Assembly (NCBI GenBank): GCA_031549265.1
Contig: JAVBQB010000002.1
Coordinates: 372,001-436,000 of the forward strand
DNA length: 64,000 bases
Reading direction: 5' to 3'
Source: JAVBQB01 sp031549265
GTDB lineage: Bacteria; Bacillota; Clostridia; Oscillospirales; JAVBQB01
The notes beneath the pieces are model-generated. The model saw nothing but the letters and a program-made list of their open reading frames with translations. It ran no database searches and was not told the DNA's origin. This document shows, piece after piece, positions 18,647-27,391 of this stretch (the stretch's first letter is position 1; every line of letters starts with the position of its first letter). Position numbers and translations under genes: made by a program.

Positions 18647-19225
18647 GTGAGCCTGCTGGACGACAAGGACATTGGCGCGCAAAGCGGGCGTTGCTCGCTG
18701 AGTGAAATATTCGGAACCACGCTCAAGATCGGTGTATCGACATTTGGCGGCGGATACGCGATGCTGCCCGTTATGCAGCGCGAATTTGTCGATAAGAAGA
18801 AGTGGATCGACCAATCGGAGATTGTGGACATTTTTGCTGTCTGCCAGTCGATTCCCGGAATAATTTCGCTTAATACCTCCGTATTTGTAGGATATCGGCT
18901 GCGGAGGGTGCCCGGCGCTGTCGCGGCGATACTGGGACTCACCGTTCCGTCGTTTGTAATACTGACGCTGGTCTCGCTTTTTTATTCCCAGATGCGCCAT
19001 AACGAGTATATCGCCGCGATGCTGCTTGGCATCAGGGCGTGCGTGGTCGCGCTGATACTATCTGCGGTGGTTTCACTGGGCAAACCGGCGATAAGGAACG
19101 TCTTTGGCTGGATTATCGCCGTCGCGGCGTTTGTGTGCGTGGTCGTTCTGGGTATTAACCCGGTATTGATTATCCCCGCCGCCGGACTCTGCGGCTGGCT
19201 ATACGGAAAGCTCAGGCGCGCATGA
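18647..19225 (+). CDS. ChrA-family transporter, half-size subunit 1
   Basis: A 192-residue membrane protein of the chromate transporter (CHR) family, half-size type. The family motif FGGGYAMLPVMQREF is near the start, with QSIPGIISLNTSVFVGYRL after it; about five or six membrane helices follow. Two half-size genes usually form one transporter. Chromate export is shown for some members; for most Clostridial pairs the natural substrate is unknown. GTG start at 18647; the stop overlaps the next gene (ATGA). Confidence 0.88.
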   Translation: MSLLDDKDIGAQSGRCSLSEIFGTTLKIGVSTFGGGYAMLPVMQREFVDKKKWIDQSEIVDIFAVCQSIPGIISLNTSVFVGYRLRRVPGAVAAILGLTVPSFVILTLVSLFYSQMRHNEYIAAMLLGIRACVVALILSAVVSLGKPAIRNVFGWIIAVAAFVCVVVLGINPVLIIPAAGLCGWLYGKLRRA

Positions 19226-19812
19226 CATATCTTGAACTGTTTTGGGCATTTTTGCAGATATCGTCGCTGTCTGTCGGCGGCGGGTACGCGATGGTGCCGC
19301 TGATAACGCGCCTCGTTTCCGAACATGGCTGGATGACGTCCGAGCAGATAGCTGACGCGCTGGCGATCTCTCAAATGACGCCGGGCCCGTTTTATCTTAA
19401 TACCGCGATTCTGGTGGGGATGCATAACGCGGGAATCCCGGGCAGTCTGGTTTCCATCGCCGGCGTGTTGATACCGTCGCTGGTAATCGTTATAATCGTC
19501 GCGAGATACTTCTACAACTTCTACCAGAAGCCGCTCGTGCGCAGTATACTAACCGGAGTCCGGCCGGCGGTAGTCGGAATGGTGGCGGGCGCCGCGGTGC
19601 TGCTGTCACGGGACAGTCTTTTTCACAGCCAAAACTGGCCGGCTATTCTGATTTCGATTACGGCGTTTTTCGCAAACATTGAGTATATTTCGGTGGTTAT
19701 TATCGTCGTTTCTCTTTTCTGCCTGATAAAGCTAAAGGCGCATCCGCTCTTGATGCTGGGTATCTCCGCGGTGATCGGACTTATCGCGTATTTGCTGGGT
19801 TACCGCGCTTAA
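19222..19812 (+). CDS. ChrA-family transporter, half-size subunit 2
   Basis: A 196-residue membrane protein, the second half of the CHR pair, with VGGGYAMVPLITRL and QMTPGPFYLNTAILVG in the positions where the first half has its motifs. The ATGA overlap with the partner implies a 1:1 product. The hydrogenase genes begin 35 bases downstream on the same strand, without a terminator between, so co-transcription is likely. Confidence 0.88.
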   Translation: MTYLELFWAFLQISSLSVGGGYAMVPLITRLVSEHGWMTSEQIADALAISQMTPGPFYLNTAILVGMHNAGIPGSLVSIAGVLIPSLVIVIIVARYFYNFYQKPLVRSILTGVRPAVVGMVAGAAVLLSRDSLFHSQNWPAILISITAFFANIEYISVVIIVVSLFCLIKLKAHPLLMLGISAVIGLIAYLLGYRA

Positions 19813-19847
19813 TTATATCGATTCGGGGAAAATACAATAAAGGAGCG

Positions 19848-20318
19848 ATGATTAATTTGTGCAAGTGCAGAAACGATCAGCTGGACGAGCTGATTGGCAC
19901 CAACCAGGGCAAACACGGAGCACTGATACCTGTTTTGCAGGGCGCGCAACGGATCATGGGTTATCTATCGCACGATACAATGAGAGCGATTTCCCGAGGG
20001 TTGAAGGTGCCGCTGGCACAGGTGTACGGAACGGCGACATTTTATTCGCAATTCAAGTTCGCTCCGACCGGCGAACACACGATCAGCGTGTGCATGGGGA
20101 CGGCGTGTTACGTCCGCGGGGCAGAAAGGACTCTCGGCAGGATATCCGAGCTGATCGAGACGCCCGCAGGCAAAACGAGCGGCGACGGCAAGTTTAATCT
20201 GGAAGTGACCCGGTGCGTCGGCGCGTGCGGACTTGCGCCGGTTGTGACAGTGGATACTGACGTGCACAGTAATATTAAGATTGACCAGGTGCGCGAATTA
20301 ATAGAGAAATACAGGTGA
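19848..20318 (+). CDS. hydC: Hydrogenase subunit HydC, NuoE-like [2Fe-2S] protein
   Basis: A 156-residue thioredoxin-like ferredoxin. All four ligands of the [2Fe-2S] cluster are present: C-x4-C in CMGTACYVRG and C-x3-C in CVGACGLAP. The helical N-terminal part matches NuoE/HydC. It forms a complex with HydB and HydA, passing electrons between NAD(H), ferredoxin and the hydrogenase. AAGGAGCG lies close to ATG at 19848. HydB starts four bases after its stop. Confidence 0.93.
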   Translation: MINLCKCRNDQLDELIGTNQGKHGALIPVLQGAQRIMGYLSHDTMRAISRGLKVPLAQVYGTATFYSQFKFAPTGEHTISVCMGTACYVRGAERTLGRISELIETPAGKTSGDGKFNLEVTRCVGACGLAPVVTVDTDVHSNIKIDQVRELIEKYR

Positions 20319-20322
20319 TGGT

Positions 20323-22119
20323 GTGAAGTTTCTGCGAAGTCATGTGATGATCTGCGGCGGGGCTGACGGTACTTCGGAAAACAGCGCGGCCATCGCCGGT
20401 ATGTTTGAAAGCGAGATAAAAAAACGCGGACTCGAGCAGGAGATCGGCGTCCTGCAACCGGGTGATTTTGGCGTGCGCGGATGCGGCCAGATGGTGGCCG
20501 TCCACCCCGATAATATCTTCTATTGCAACGTTACTCCGGACGACGTTATGGAAATAATGGAAGAACACCTGGTCAAGGGCAAGCCGGTGGAACGTCTGAT
20601 ATTCAAGCCGGGCGAGGACGCGGGAATCGCGGCAAAATCGCTGAGTACGCTCAACCTTTTTTATGCGGAATACCGTATTGCGCTGCGCAACTGCGGCCGC
20701 ATTAATCCCGAGATTATTGATGAATACATCGAAAGAGACGGATACAAGGCTCTGGAGAAGACGCTGAAATCCATGTCTCCTGCCGAGGTTGTCGAGGAAA
20801 TCAAGAAATCCGGCCTGCGCGGCAGGGGTGGCGCGGGCTTTCCGACCGGCAGAAAGTGGGAAGTCACCGCCGGTCACAGCGCCGACCAGAAATTCGTTCT
20901 CTGCAACGCCGACGAGGGCGACCCCGGCGCTTTTATGGATCGCAGCATATTGGAAGGCGATCCCCATTCGGTTATCGAGGGAATGATAATCGCCGGATAC
21001 GCGATAGGCGCGACGCAGGGCTACGTTTATGTCCGCGCCGAGTATCCGATAGCGGTTGAGAGGCTGCAAGCCGCGGTCGAACAGGCGCGGGAGCGCGGAT
21101 ATCTCGGCGACCGGATCATGGGAACCGACATATCGTTTGATCTCGAGCTCCGGCTGGGAGCGGGCGCATTTGTCTGCGGCGAGGAAACCGCCATGATGAA
21201 CTCGATCGAGGGAAACCGCGGCGAGCCGCGCACCAAGCCGCCGTTCCCGGCTGAAAAGGGGCTCTGGCACAAGCCGACGCTGCTGAACAACGTCGAGACA
21301 TTCGCGAATATCGCTCCGATAATTAACCGCGGATCAGACTGGTTTTTCAGTATTGGTACCGAAAAATCCAAGGGAACCAAAGTGTTCGCGGTCTGCGGCA
21401 AAATACGCAATACCGGCCTCGTAGAGGTTCCGATGGGCACGACAGTCGGTGAGATAGTATTTGAGGTCGGCGGCGGTATTCCAAACGGGCGCGAATTCAA
21501 AGCCGCACAGACCGGCGGTCCCTCCGGCGGATGCATTCCGGCATCGCTTATCGATACACCAATCGATTATGACAGCCTTGCCGAAATTGGCTCCATTATG
21601 GGTTCGGGCGGACTTATTATCGTGGACGACTCGACTTGCATGGTCGACCTCGCGCGCTTCTTTCTTGAATTCACCTGCGACGAGTCGTGTGGCAAATGCA
21701 CGGCGTGCAGGGTGGGCACCAAACGCATACTCGAAATACTGAACCGCATAACAAGCGGCGAGGCCGCGCCCGAGGAACTCGACAATCTCGAGATCCTGTG
21801 CTCGGCGGTTAAGGAATCGTCCCTCTGCGGTCTGGGTCAGGGAGCGCCCAATCCCGTGCTGTCTACCCTCAAGTATTTCAGGCATGAATACGAAGCGCAC
21901 GTTCACGACAAGTACTGTCCCTCCGGAGTGTGCAAGGCGCTTTCAAAGTACGAGATCATTCCCGATAAGTGCAAAATGTGCGGCAAATGCGCCAAGAACT
22001 GCCCGGTGGAGTGTATATCCGGCGTACCCAAGGAAACGCCGTACGTCATCGACCAGGAACGCTGCGTAAAATGCGGAACTTGCTATGACAAGTGCCCGTT
22101 CGACGCGATAAAGAAGTGA
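20323..22119 (+). CDS. hydB: Hydrogenase subunit HydB, NuoF-like flavoprotein
   Basis: A 598-residue subunit that holds FMN and binds NAD(H). Order: thioredoxin-like domain (about 1-90), NuoF core (about 115-430) with GLRGRGGAGFPTGRKW and the FMN loop CNADEGDPGAFMDR, the SLBB region, a [4Fe-4S] site (SCGKCTACRVGT), and a C-terminal pair of [4Fe-4S] motifs (CKMCGKCAKNCPVEC, CVKCGTCYDKCP). In Thermotoga-type HydB the first domain carries C-x4-C and a C-x3-C-like ligand set. Here only C11 remains; the other three positions are G, D and R. The start is GTG at 20323. Confidence 0.94.
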   Translation: MKFLRSHVMICGGADGTSENSAAIAGMFESEIKKRGLEQEIGVLQPGDFGVRGCGQMVAVHPDNIFYCNVTPDDVMEIMEEHLVKGKPVERLIFKPGEDAGIAAKSLSTLNLFYAEYRIALRNCGRINPEIIDEYIERDGYKALEKTLKSMSPAEVVEEIKKSGLRGRGGAGFPTGRKWEVTAGHSADQKFVLCNADEGDPGAFMDRSILEGDPHSVIEGMIIAGYAIGATQGYVYVRAEYPIAVERLQAAVEQARERGYLGDRIMGTDISFDLELRLGAGAFVCGEETAMMNSIEGNRGEPRTKPPFPAEKGLWHKPTLLNNVETFANIAPIINRGSDWFFSIGTEKSKGTKVFAVCGKIRNTGLVEVPMGTTVGEIVFEVGGGIPNGREFKAAQTGGPSGGCIPASLIDTPIDYDSLAEIGSIMGSGGLIIVDDSTCMVDLARFFLEFTCDESCGKCTACRVGTKRILEILNRITSGEAAPEELDNLEILCSAVKESSLCGLGQGAPNPVLSTLKYFRHEYEAHVHDKYCPSGVCKALSKYEIIPDKCKMCGKCAKNCPVECISGVPKETPYVIDQERCVKCGTCYDKCPFDAIKK

Positions 22120-22132
22120 GGAGGTGGAGTAC

Positions 22133-23872
22133 GTGGCTAATGTGAATCTGATTATTAACGGAGTGGGCGTCGCGGTGCCGGAGGGCTCGACTATACTGGA
22201 CGCCGCAAAGGTGGTCGGCATAGATATCCCGACGCTTTGCTACATGAAGCTCCATGATTTCGACGCGGTCAATCAAACGGCGTCATGCAGGGTGTGCATG
22301 GTTGAAATTGTGGGACGCGGCAGCCTTGTGCCCGCCTGCTCGACATATGTCTACGAGGGCATGGAGGTCCTGACCACCAGCAAACGCGCAGTTCTCAACC
22401 GACGGATAATGGTCGAGCTGCTGCTGACCAATCATCCGTCCGACTGTCTGATCTGCGAAAAGAACCACGATTGCGACCTGCAGTCGCTGGCGGCGATGCT
22501 TGGCGTTCGCGGAAAGTCCAGGTTTTCGGGCGACAGGATGCTTTACGAGCGCGATTCGACGAGCCGCGCCATATACCGCAACCCGGAAAAGTGCATCATG
22601 TGCAGACGCTGCGAAACTATGTGCAACCAGGTGCAGACGTGCGGAATACTATCTGCGGTGCACAGGGGATACGGCGCGGTAGTACAGCCCGCGCTGGAGC
22701 TTCCGCTGGTCGACACAATGTGTACGTTCTGCGGCCAGTGCGTCTCGGTCTGCCCGACAGCCGCGCTGACGGCGCTCAACAACGTCTCCGAAGCCTGGGA
22801 CGCGATCTACAGCGACGATAAGATTGCCATAGTGCAGGTTGCTCCGGCTGTCCGGTTCGCGCTGGGCGAAGAATTTGACCTTCCCGGCGAGAACGTAATG
22901 TATAAGCTGCCGGCACTGCTGCGGAGACTCGGTTTTGACTACGTTTTCGACACCGATTTCGGCGCCGACCCCACAGTTATGGAGGAGACCGAGGAGCTGA
23001 TGGCGAGGCTGGGGGGAAAAGGGCGCTTGCCGATGCTGACAAGCTGCTGTCCCGCATGGGTTAAGTTCATCGAGCACCAGTTCCCCGACCTGCTGGACGT
23101 ACCGTCCACCTGCAAATCGCCGCACGAGATGACCGGCGCGATCACCAAGGGTTACTTTGCTGAAAAGATGGGCATCGACCCGAAAAAAATCGTCATGGTG
23201 TCAATCATGCCCTGCGTTGCTAAAAAGTATGAAGCCACGAGGGAGGAGCTGCACAACGATGGTATGCCGAACGTCGATATAGTTCTGACCACCCGTGAGC
23301 TGGCAAAGATGATCCGCGAGGCCGGCATCCATTTTTCGTCGCTTCCTGACGAGGAATATGACAGCCCGATGGGTGAATCGACCGGCGCAGGCGTGATATT
23401 CGGCGTCACCGGCGGCGTGATTGAGGCGGTCGTCCGTTCGGTCGCGCGGCGGCTGATCGGCGAGGAAGCGCCGGTTGAATTCGAGGAACTGCGCAGTCTG
23501 AAAGGTATTCGTGAGGCAATGGTCACAGCGGGCGACACGACTCTCAAAATCGGCATAGCGCACGGTCTGGGCAATGCCCGGATGCTGCTCGAGTCCATTC
23601 AGCGGGGCGAGGCAGACTATCACGCGATTGAGATCATGGCCTGTCCCGGCGGATGTATTTGCGGTGGTGGGCAGCCATATCATCACGGCAACATGGAGCT
23701 GATGCACAAACGCAGGATGGCCGTCTACGAGGCGGACAGGTCGATGAAAAAGCGCCTGTCCGACGAGAACGAGTCGCTTAAGAAGCTGTATGAGGAATAC
23801 CTGGGCGAGCCGGGTGGACACCGTTCGCACGAGCTGCTGCATACAACCTATAAGGCCAGAGACTTTATCTGA
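22133..23872 (+). CDS. hydA: [FeFe] hydrogenase catalytic subunit HydA, group A
   Basis: A 579-residue hydrogenase. Order: N-terminal [2Fe-2S] domain (about 1-80), His-Cys3 [4Fe-4S] site (HPSDCLICEKNHDC), two [4Fe-4S] motifs (CIMCRRCETMC, CTFCGQCVSVCP), then the H-cluster domain with TSCCPAW, MPCVAKKYE and MACPGGCICGGGQP, all canonical, and a small-subunit-like tail. With HydC and HydB it fits the trimeric, possibly electron-bifurcating NAD/ferredoxin type; bifurcation itself is inferred. GTG at 22133 is preferred because GAGGAGG lies eight bases upstream; GTG at 22124 overlaps that site. Confidence 0.95.
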   Translation: MANVNLIINGVGVAVPEGSTILDAAKVVGIDIPTLCYMKLHDFDAVNQTASCRVCMVEIVGRGSLVPACSTYVYEGMEVLTTSKRAVLNRRIMVELLLTNHPSDCLICEKNHDCDLQSLAAMLGVRGKSRFSGDRMLYERDSTSRAIYRNPEKCIMCRRCETMCNQVQTCGILSAVHRGYGAVVQPALELPLVDTMCTFCGQCVSVCPTAALTALNNVSEAWDAIYSDDKIAIVQVAPAVRFALGEEFDLPGENVMYKLPALLRRLGFDYVFDTDFGADPTVMEETEELMARLGGKGRLPMLTSCCPAWVKFIEHQFPDLLDVPSTCKSPHEMTGAITKGYFAEKMGIDPKKIVMVSIMPCVAKKYEATREELHNDGMPNVDIVLTTRELAKMIREAGIHFSSLPDEEYDSPMGESTGAGVIFGVTGGVIEAVVRSVARRLIGEEAPVEFEELRSLKGIREAMVTAGDTTLKIGIAHGLGNARMLLESIQRGEADYHAIEIMACPGGCICGGGQPYHHGNMELMHKRRMAVYEADRSMKKRLSDENESLKKLYEEYLGEPGGHRSHELLHTTYKARDFI

Positions 23873-23884
23873 GTAAAAATATCA

Positions 23885-23921
23885 GCCACCGGGCGGCAAG
23901 ATGCCGTTCGGTGGCTTTTTT
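23885..23921 (+). terminator. Terminator after hydA
   Basis: GCCACCGGGCGGCA, AGA loop, TGCCGTTCGGTGGC, then six T. It closes the hydrogenase operon and lies against the convergent tup genes. Confidence 0.9.
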
Positions 23922-23926
23922 CGCGA

Positions 23927-24625
23927 TTAATTCCTGGTATCGGGCGGAAATTCCCACTCGGCCAGGATCGCTTTGGTTTCCGCCGTATTCGGGGTGCGGA
24001 GCACTTCGTCGGCGCGGCCGTATTCAACAACACAGCCGTCGTGCAGCACATATACGTATTCGGCCAGCCGGAGAGCTTGCGCCGGGTTATGGGTGATGAA
24101 TATCATCTCCATGCCGTCATTCCGGCAGCAGTCACCGAGCAGCGCTTCGATGGTGAAACGGCCGGAGGTGTCCAGCGCGGCGAACGGTTCGTCCAGCAGC
24201 AGCAGCCGCGGATTTGCAATCATAATGCGCGCGAGGGCGAGCCGCGCGGCCTCACCTCCGGATAGGCTCTGCGCCGATGAAGCGGACAGGTGAGCGAGGC
24301 CGGTCCTAATCAGCCACTTTTCACATAATTTGACGTTTTCCACAGAATTTTGCACAGTTATTAGCATATTTGACTGAACAGTTCCGCGGAACATATACGG
24401 CTTTTGAGGGAGGTAAAACAACCCGTCCTGCAGAGACGGCCGCCCGTCGAACTCGACCGAGCCTTCATAAGCCGTGAATCCGGTCAACGTGCGAAGGAGG
24501 GTGGACTTGCCCGCGCCGTTGCCGCCCAGAATGGCGATCCGCCCAGATGTCAGCGCCAGGTCGGGAATATCGAGCACGCATCTGCCGCCGAAACGGACCT
24601 TCATGTCGCGAATTCTTATGTTCAT
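23927..24625 (-). CDS. tupC: Tungstate ABC transporter ATP-binding protein
   Basis: A 232-residue ABC ATPase: Walker A GGNGAGKST, Q-loop LPQKPYM, signature LSGGEAARLALAR, Walker B LLLLDEPFAALD, H-loop ITHNPAQ. It overlaps tupB by ATGA. The operon with tupB and a TTTS-type binding protein supports tungstate (possibly molybdate) uptake. The fold alone would not give the substrate. Confidence 0.88.
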   Translation of the reverse strand: MNIRIRDMKVRFGGRCVLDIPDLALTSGRIAILGGNGAGKSTLLRTLTGFTAYEGSVEFDGRPSLQDGLFYLPQKPYMFRGTVQSNMLITVQNSVENVKLCEKWLIRTGLAHLSASSAQSLSGGEAARLALARIMIANPRLLLLDEPFAALDTSGRFTIEALLGDCCRNDGMEMIFITHNPAQALRLAEYVYVLHDGCVVEYGRADEVLRTPNTAETKAILAEWEFPPDTRN

Positions 24626-25290
24626 ATGTCCGACCTCAGTTTCAGCAGCACCGCGTTGACGGCAAAGGCGATTATCAGCAAAATGAGGCCGAGCGTCAGC
24701 GCCATTTCAAAGTTGCCCTTGCCTGTTTCCAGTACGATAGATGTAGTCATCACACGGGTCTTGTACTGGATGTTTCCGCCGACAATCATGACCGCGCCCA
24801 CCTCGGATATAGCCCTACCGAATCCGGCGAGCAGCGCGGCTGTCAGAGCTCCCCGGCACTCGCTCAAGAGGAGCGTGAGCTCAGCCTTGCCCGACAGACG
24901 CAGTCCGACACAGGTCTCGTGTATAAGCCCGGATTTTTGCGCCATGGCTGATTTGGCCATAGTGGCGATGACCGGAGTCACAAGGATTATCTGCGCGATT
25001 ATCATGGCGGCGGGCGTAAACAGCAGGTGCATCGACCCGAGCGGGCCGCTGCGGGAGAGCAGCATAAACACCAGCAGACCGGCCACGACCGGCGGCAAGC
25101 CCATCAGCGTGGACAGCAGCCGCTCCAGCATCCTTCTGCCGGGGAAACGCCTCGCGACCATCGCCCACGCGAGAGGGAGTCCGATTGCGGTGCTCAACGC
25201 GGTGGAGAGCACCGTGGTCAGCATGGTAACGCCCAGTATCAGGTATAGCTCGGACGATGACCATAACGCCAGAAATGAGCTTGCATCCAA
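24622..25290 (-). CDS. tupB: Tungstate ABC transporter permease
   Basis: A 222-residue permease with about five membrane helices and the cytoplasmic EAA-like loop (TCVGLRLSGKAELTLLLSECRGALTAALLAGFGRAISEVGA region), which contacts the ATPase. The sequence GRAISEVGAVMIVGGNI is typical of TupB/WtpB-type permeases. It starts at TTG (25290) with AAAGGA upstream; tupA ends 21 bases before it. Confidence 0.9.
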   Translation of the reverse strand: MDASSFLALWSSSELYLILGVTMLTTVLSTALSTAIGLPLAWAMVARRFPGRRMLERLLSTLMGLPPVVAGLLVFMLLSRSGPLGSMHLLFTPAAMIIAQIILVTPVIATMAKSAMAQKSGLIHETCVGLRLSGKAELTLLLSECRGALTAALLAGFGRAISEVGAVMIVGGNIQYKTRVMTTSIVLETGKGNFEMALTLGLILLIIAFAVNAVLLKLRSDI

Positions 25291-25311
25291 TTGTGTAACG
25301 TCCTTTGACTG

Positions 25312-26250
25312 TTAAATCAGGAAGAACAGAGCCTCGCCGTACTTGTCCTTGCCATATTCGGCTATGAGAGCCTTGCCCTTGTCGCCGGTCATGAAGGCGA
25401 TGAACGCGTTAGCGCCTTCGTTATTAATGTCCGGGTACTTATCGGGGCTTACCGCGATAATCGAATAGACGTTCTTCAGGTCATCCGATTCACCGAGAAC
25501 TATGTCGAGTTCGAGTTTGTCTTTCATCGAAAGATAAGTCGCTTTGTCGGTCAGAGCGTATGCCTGCAGTTCGCTGGCCATTGTGAGCGTGTCGCCCATG
25601 CCTTTGCCGGCGGAGATGTACCAGTCGCCCTCGTTCTTAACGCTGGCGGCTTCCCAGAGCTTGAGTTCCTTTTTATGAGTGCCCGAATCGTCGCCGCGGG
25701 ATACGAATTTTCCGCTCTTGGAGATCAGAGAAAGCGCTTCGGCGGCATTTTTGGCGTCCTTGACACCGGCGGGATCACCGGCGGGGCCGACGATTACGAA
25801 GTAGTTATACATAAGCTCGATGCGCTGGACGCCGAAACCGTTTTCAACGAATTTCTCCTCGTCCGCTTTCGAATGGATCAGCAGGACGTCCGCGTCGCCC
25901 GATTCACCGGTCTTGATTGCCTGGCCGGTTCCCTGCGAGATGATTTCGAGCGAAAGTCCGGTCGCGCTCTCGATTTCGGGACGCAGCGCGTCGAGCAAAC
26001 CGGAGTCATTGACGCTGGTGGTCGTCGCGAGTCGCAGCGTTGTTTGCGCCGGAGCGGTGGATGCCGGTGTTTCCGATGTAGGAGTTGAGGGCTCGGCCGG
26101 AGCGGGGGAGTCGGATGACGCAGCGTCGGGCTGGCCGGAGGTTTGACCGGACTCGGGGGAAGCGCCGGTGTCGGCGGGGGCGGGATTGCCGCACGCGGCA
26201 AGTGACATTACGAGGCACAGCGCCAGAATAACTATTAATCCTTTTCTCAT
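25312..26250 (-). CDS. tupA: Tungstate-binding lipoprotein TupA
   Basis: A 312-residue solute-binding protein. Signal peptide with lipobox LAAC (Cys near residue 21), then a long proline/serine/threonine-rich spacer (about 22-70), then the binding domain opening with LRLATTTSVNDSGLLD. The TTTS motif is the oxyanion-binding element of the TupA group, which prefers tungstate. SRGDDSGTHKKE is the second ligand segment. ATG at 26250 is chosen over GTG at 26259 because of the spacing to GAAAGAG. The spacer should tether it to the outer face of the membrane. Confidence 0.93.
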   Translation of the reverse strand: MRKGLIVILALCLVMSLAACGNPAPADTGASPESGQTSGQPDAASSDSPAPAEPSTPTSETPASTAPAQTTLRLATTTSVNDSGLLDALRPEIESATGLSLEIISQGTGQAIKTGESGDADVLLIHSKADEEKFVENGFGVQRIELMYNYFVIVGPAGDPAGVKDAKNAAEALSLISKSGKFVSRGDDSGTHKKELKLWEAASVKNEGDWYISAGKGMGDTLTMASELQAYALTDKATYLSMKDKLELDIVLGESDDLKNVYSIIAVSPDKYPDINNEGANAFIAFMTGDKGKALIAEYGKDKYGEALFFLI

Positions 26251-26263
26251 TGCACACACTCTT

Positions 26264-26695
26264 TCACAATAACTTTATTTGATCGCCGACGGCGACCTTT
26301 CCGCTTTGAATAACGATGGCGAATATGCCTTCCTTCGGCATTATGCAATCGCCAATTTGATGGAATATCTCGCACTGGACATGACATTCCTTGCCGATCT
26401 GGGTTACCTCGAAAACCGCGTCGCCAATTGAAAATTTCGCACCGATCGGCAGTTCATAGAGAACAATGCCGCGGGTAGTGATGTTTTCGGCGAATTTTCC
26501 GCTGCACAGTCCCTCGATTCCAAGCGCCGACATTTTGTCAATACTCTCCTGTCCGAGAAGACTGACCTGACGGTGCCAATTTCCGCCGTGGGCGTCGCCT
26601 TCCAGTCCCCAGCCGACAATAAACTGCCCCTCGCCGATGTTGTCCTTGGGCACACCCTTTTTGGTGCTTCGACTGATGCCAACTACCTCAGCCAC
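26264..26695 (-). CDS. MOSC-domain protein
   Basis: A 143-residue single-domain MOSC protein. The conserved cysteine is in GKECHVQCEIF, and the GDAHGG and GLCSGKFAENITTRGI stretches match small MOSC proteins that follow moaC or mogA in Clostridia. MOSC domains handle sulfur or pterin-bound molybdenum; this one may load or bind the cofactor. GTG at 26695 is chosen because AAGGAGGTGA lies five bases upstream; it overlaps the moaC end by eight bases. Confidence 0.88.
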   Translation of the reverse strand: MAEVVGISRSTKKGVPKDNIGEGQFIVGWGLEGDAHGGNWHRQVSLLGQESIDKMSALGIEGLCSGKFAENITTRGIVLYELPIGAKFSIGDAVFEVTQIGKECHVQCEIFHQIGDCIMPKEGIFAIVIQSGKVAVGDQIKLL

Positions 26696-27191
26696 TGACT
26701 TCACCTCCTTCCGCATTGACAGTCAGGTCGATGTCGCCGGACACGCCGCCGCTCTTCCTGACGAGCTTGATCTGGCTGATGGTCATGGTTTTGTCGATGC
26801 CCTTGCACATATCGTAAATCGTCAGCGCCGCAACGCTGACAGCGGTAAGCGCCTCCATTTCCACGCCGGTCTTGTAAGTGCACAGTGCCGTCGCCTCAAT
26901 TTTAACGCAGCAGGATTCGGCATCCGCGCCGAAGTTTATCTCGACCGATTCGAGGGGCGGGCAGTGGCAGAGCGGGATAAGCTCGCCGCACTTCTTCGCG
27001 GCCATAATGCCCGATATGCGGGCGGTGGCGAATACATCGCCCTTGGGAACGCTGCCTGTCGCGATTGAGTCCAGAGTCTGCCGGAGCATATGAACACAGC
27101 CCCGCGCAGTCGCCGACCGACGGGTAACGGGTTTTTCTGAAATATCGACCATATTTGCCTCGCCGTGGTCGTTAATATGCGTTGGACGCAA
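26688..27191 (-). CDS. moaC: Cyclic pyranopterin monophosphate synthase MoaC
   Basis: A 167-residue enzyme that finishes the first step of molybdenum cofactor synthesis with MoaA. The family landmarks are present: MVDISEKPVTRRSA, KGDVFATARISGIMAAKKCGELIPLCHCPPL, EALTAVSVAALTIYDMCK, and KSGGVSGD. It starts at TTG (27191) with AGGAGGC eight bases upstream. moaA is not in the window. It leads the moaC-MOSC-tupA-tupB-tupC run. Confidence 0.95.
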   Translation of the reverse strand: MRPTHINDHGEANMVDISEKPVTRRSATARGCVHMLRQTLDSIATGSVPKGDVFATARISGIMAAKKCGELIPLCHCPPLESVEINFGADAESCCVKIEATALCTYKTGVEMEALTAVSVAALTIYDMCKGIDKTMTISQIKLVRKSGGVSGDIDLTVNAEGGEVSG

Positions 27192-27391
27192 GTATGTCGC
27201 CTCCTGATTAAATTATTATCCGCCGGTTTCATCCGCGCCGAGGCTGGAAGACTCGCATCCGAAAATGCAGTTCAGAGTCAAGAGGATTGTCCGGTGGATG
27301 AATCGCCGACTGTATTTTTACCGCTTAAATCCATTGCGGATTTCGCAAAAAATCGCGTTTATTGGTTTGACTATTTTGGGCACCACGGTCA

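Noticed and set aside
20275..21270. A 331-codon open frame antisense to hydB
   Set aside because: hydB is fully supported by cluster and FMN motifs on the other strand; the antisense product shows no family resemblance.
27192..27391. A possible molybdenum-cofactor riboswitch ahead of moaC
   Set aside because: I compared the minus-strand leader with the remembered Moco RNA pattern and found no matching conserved blocks; only a good ribosome binding site is clear.
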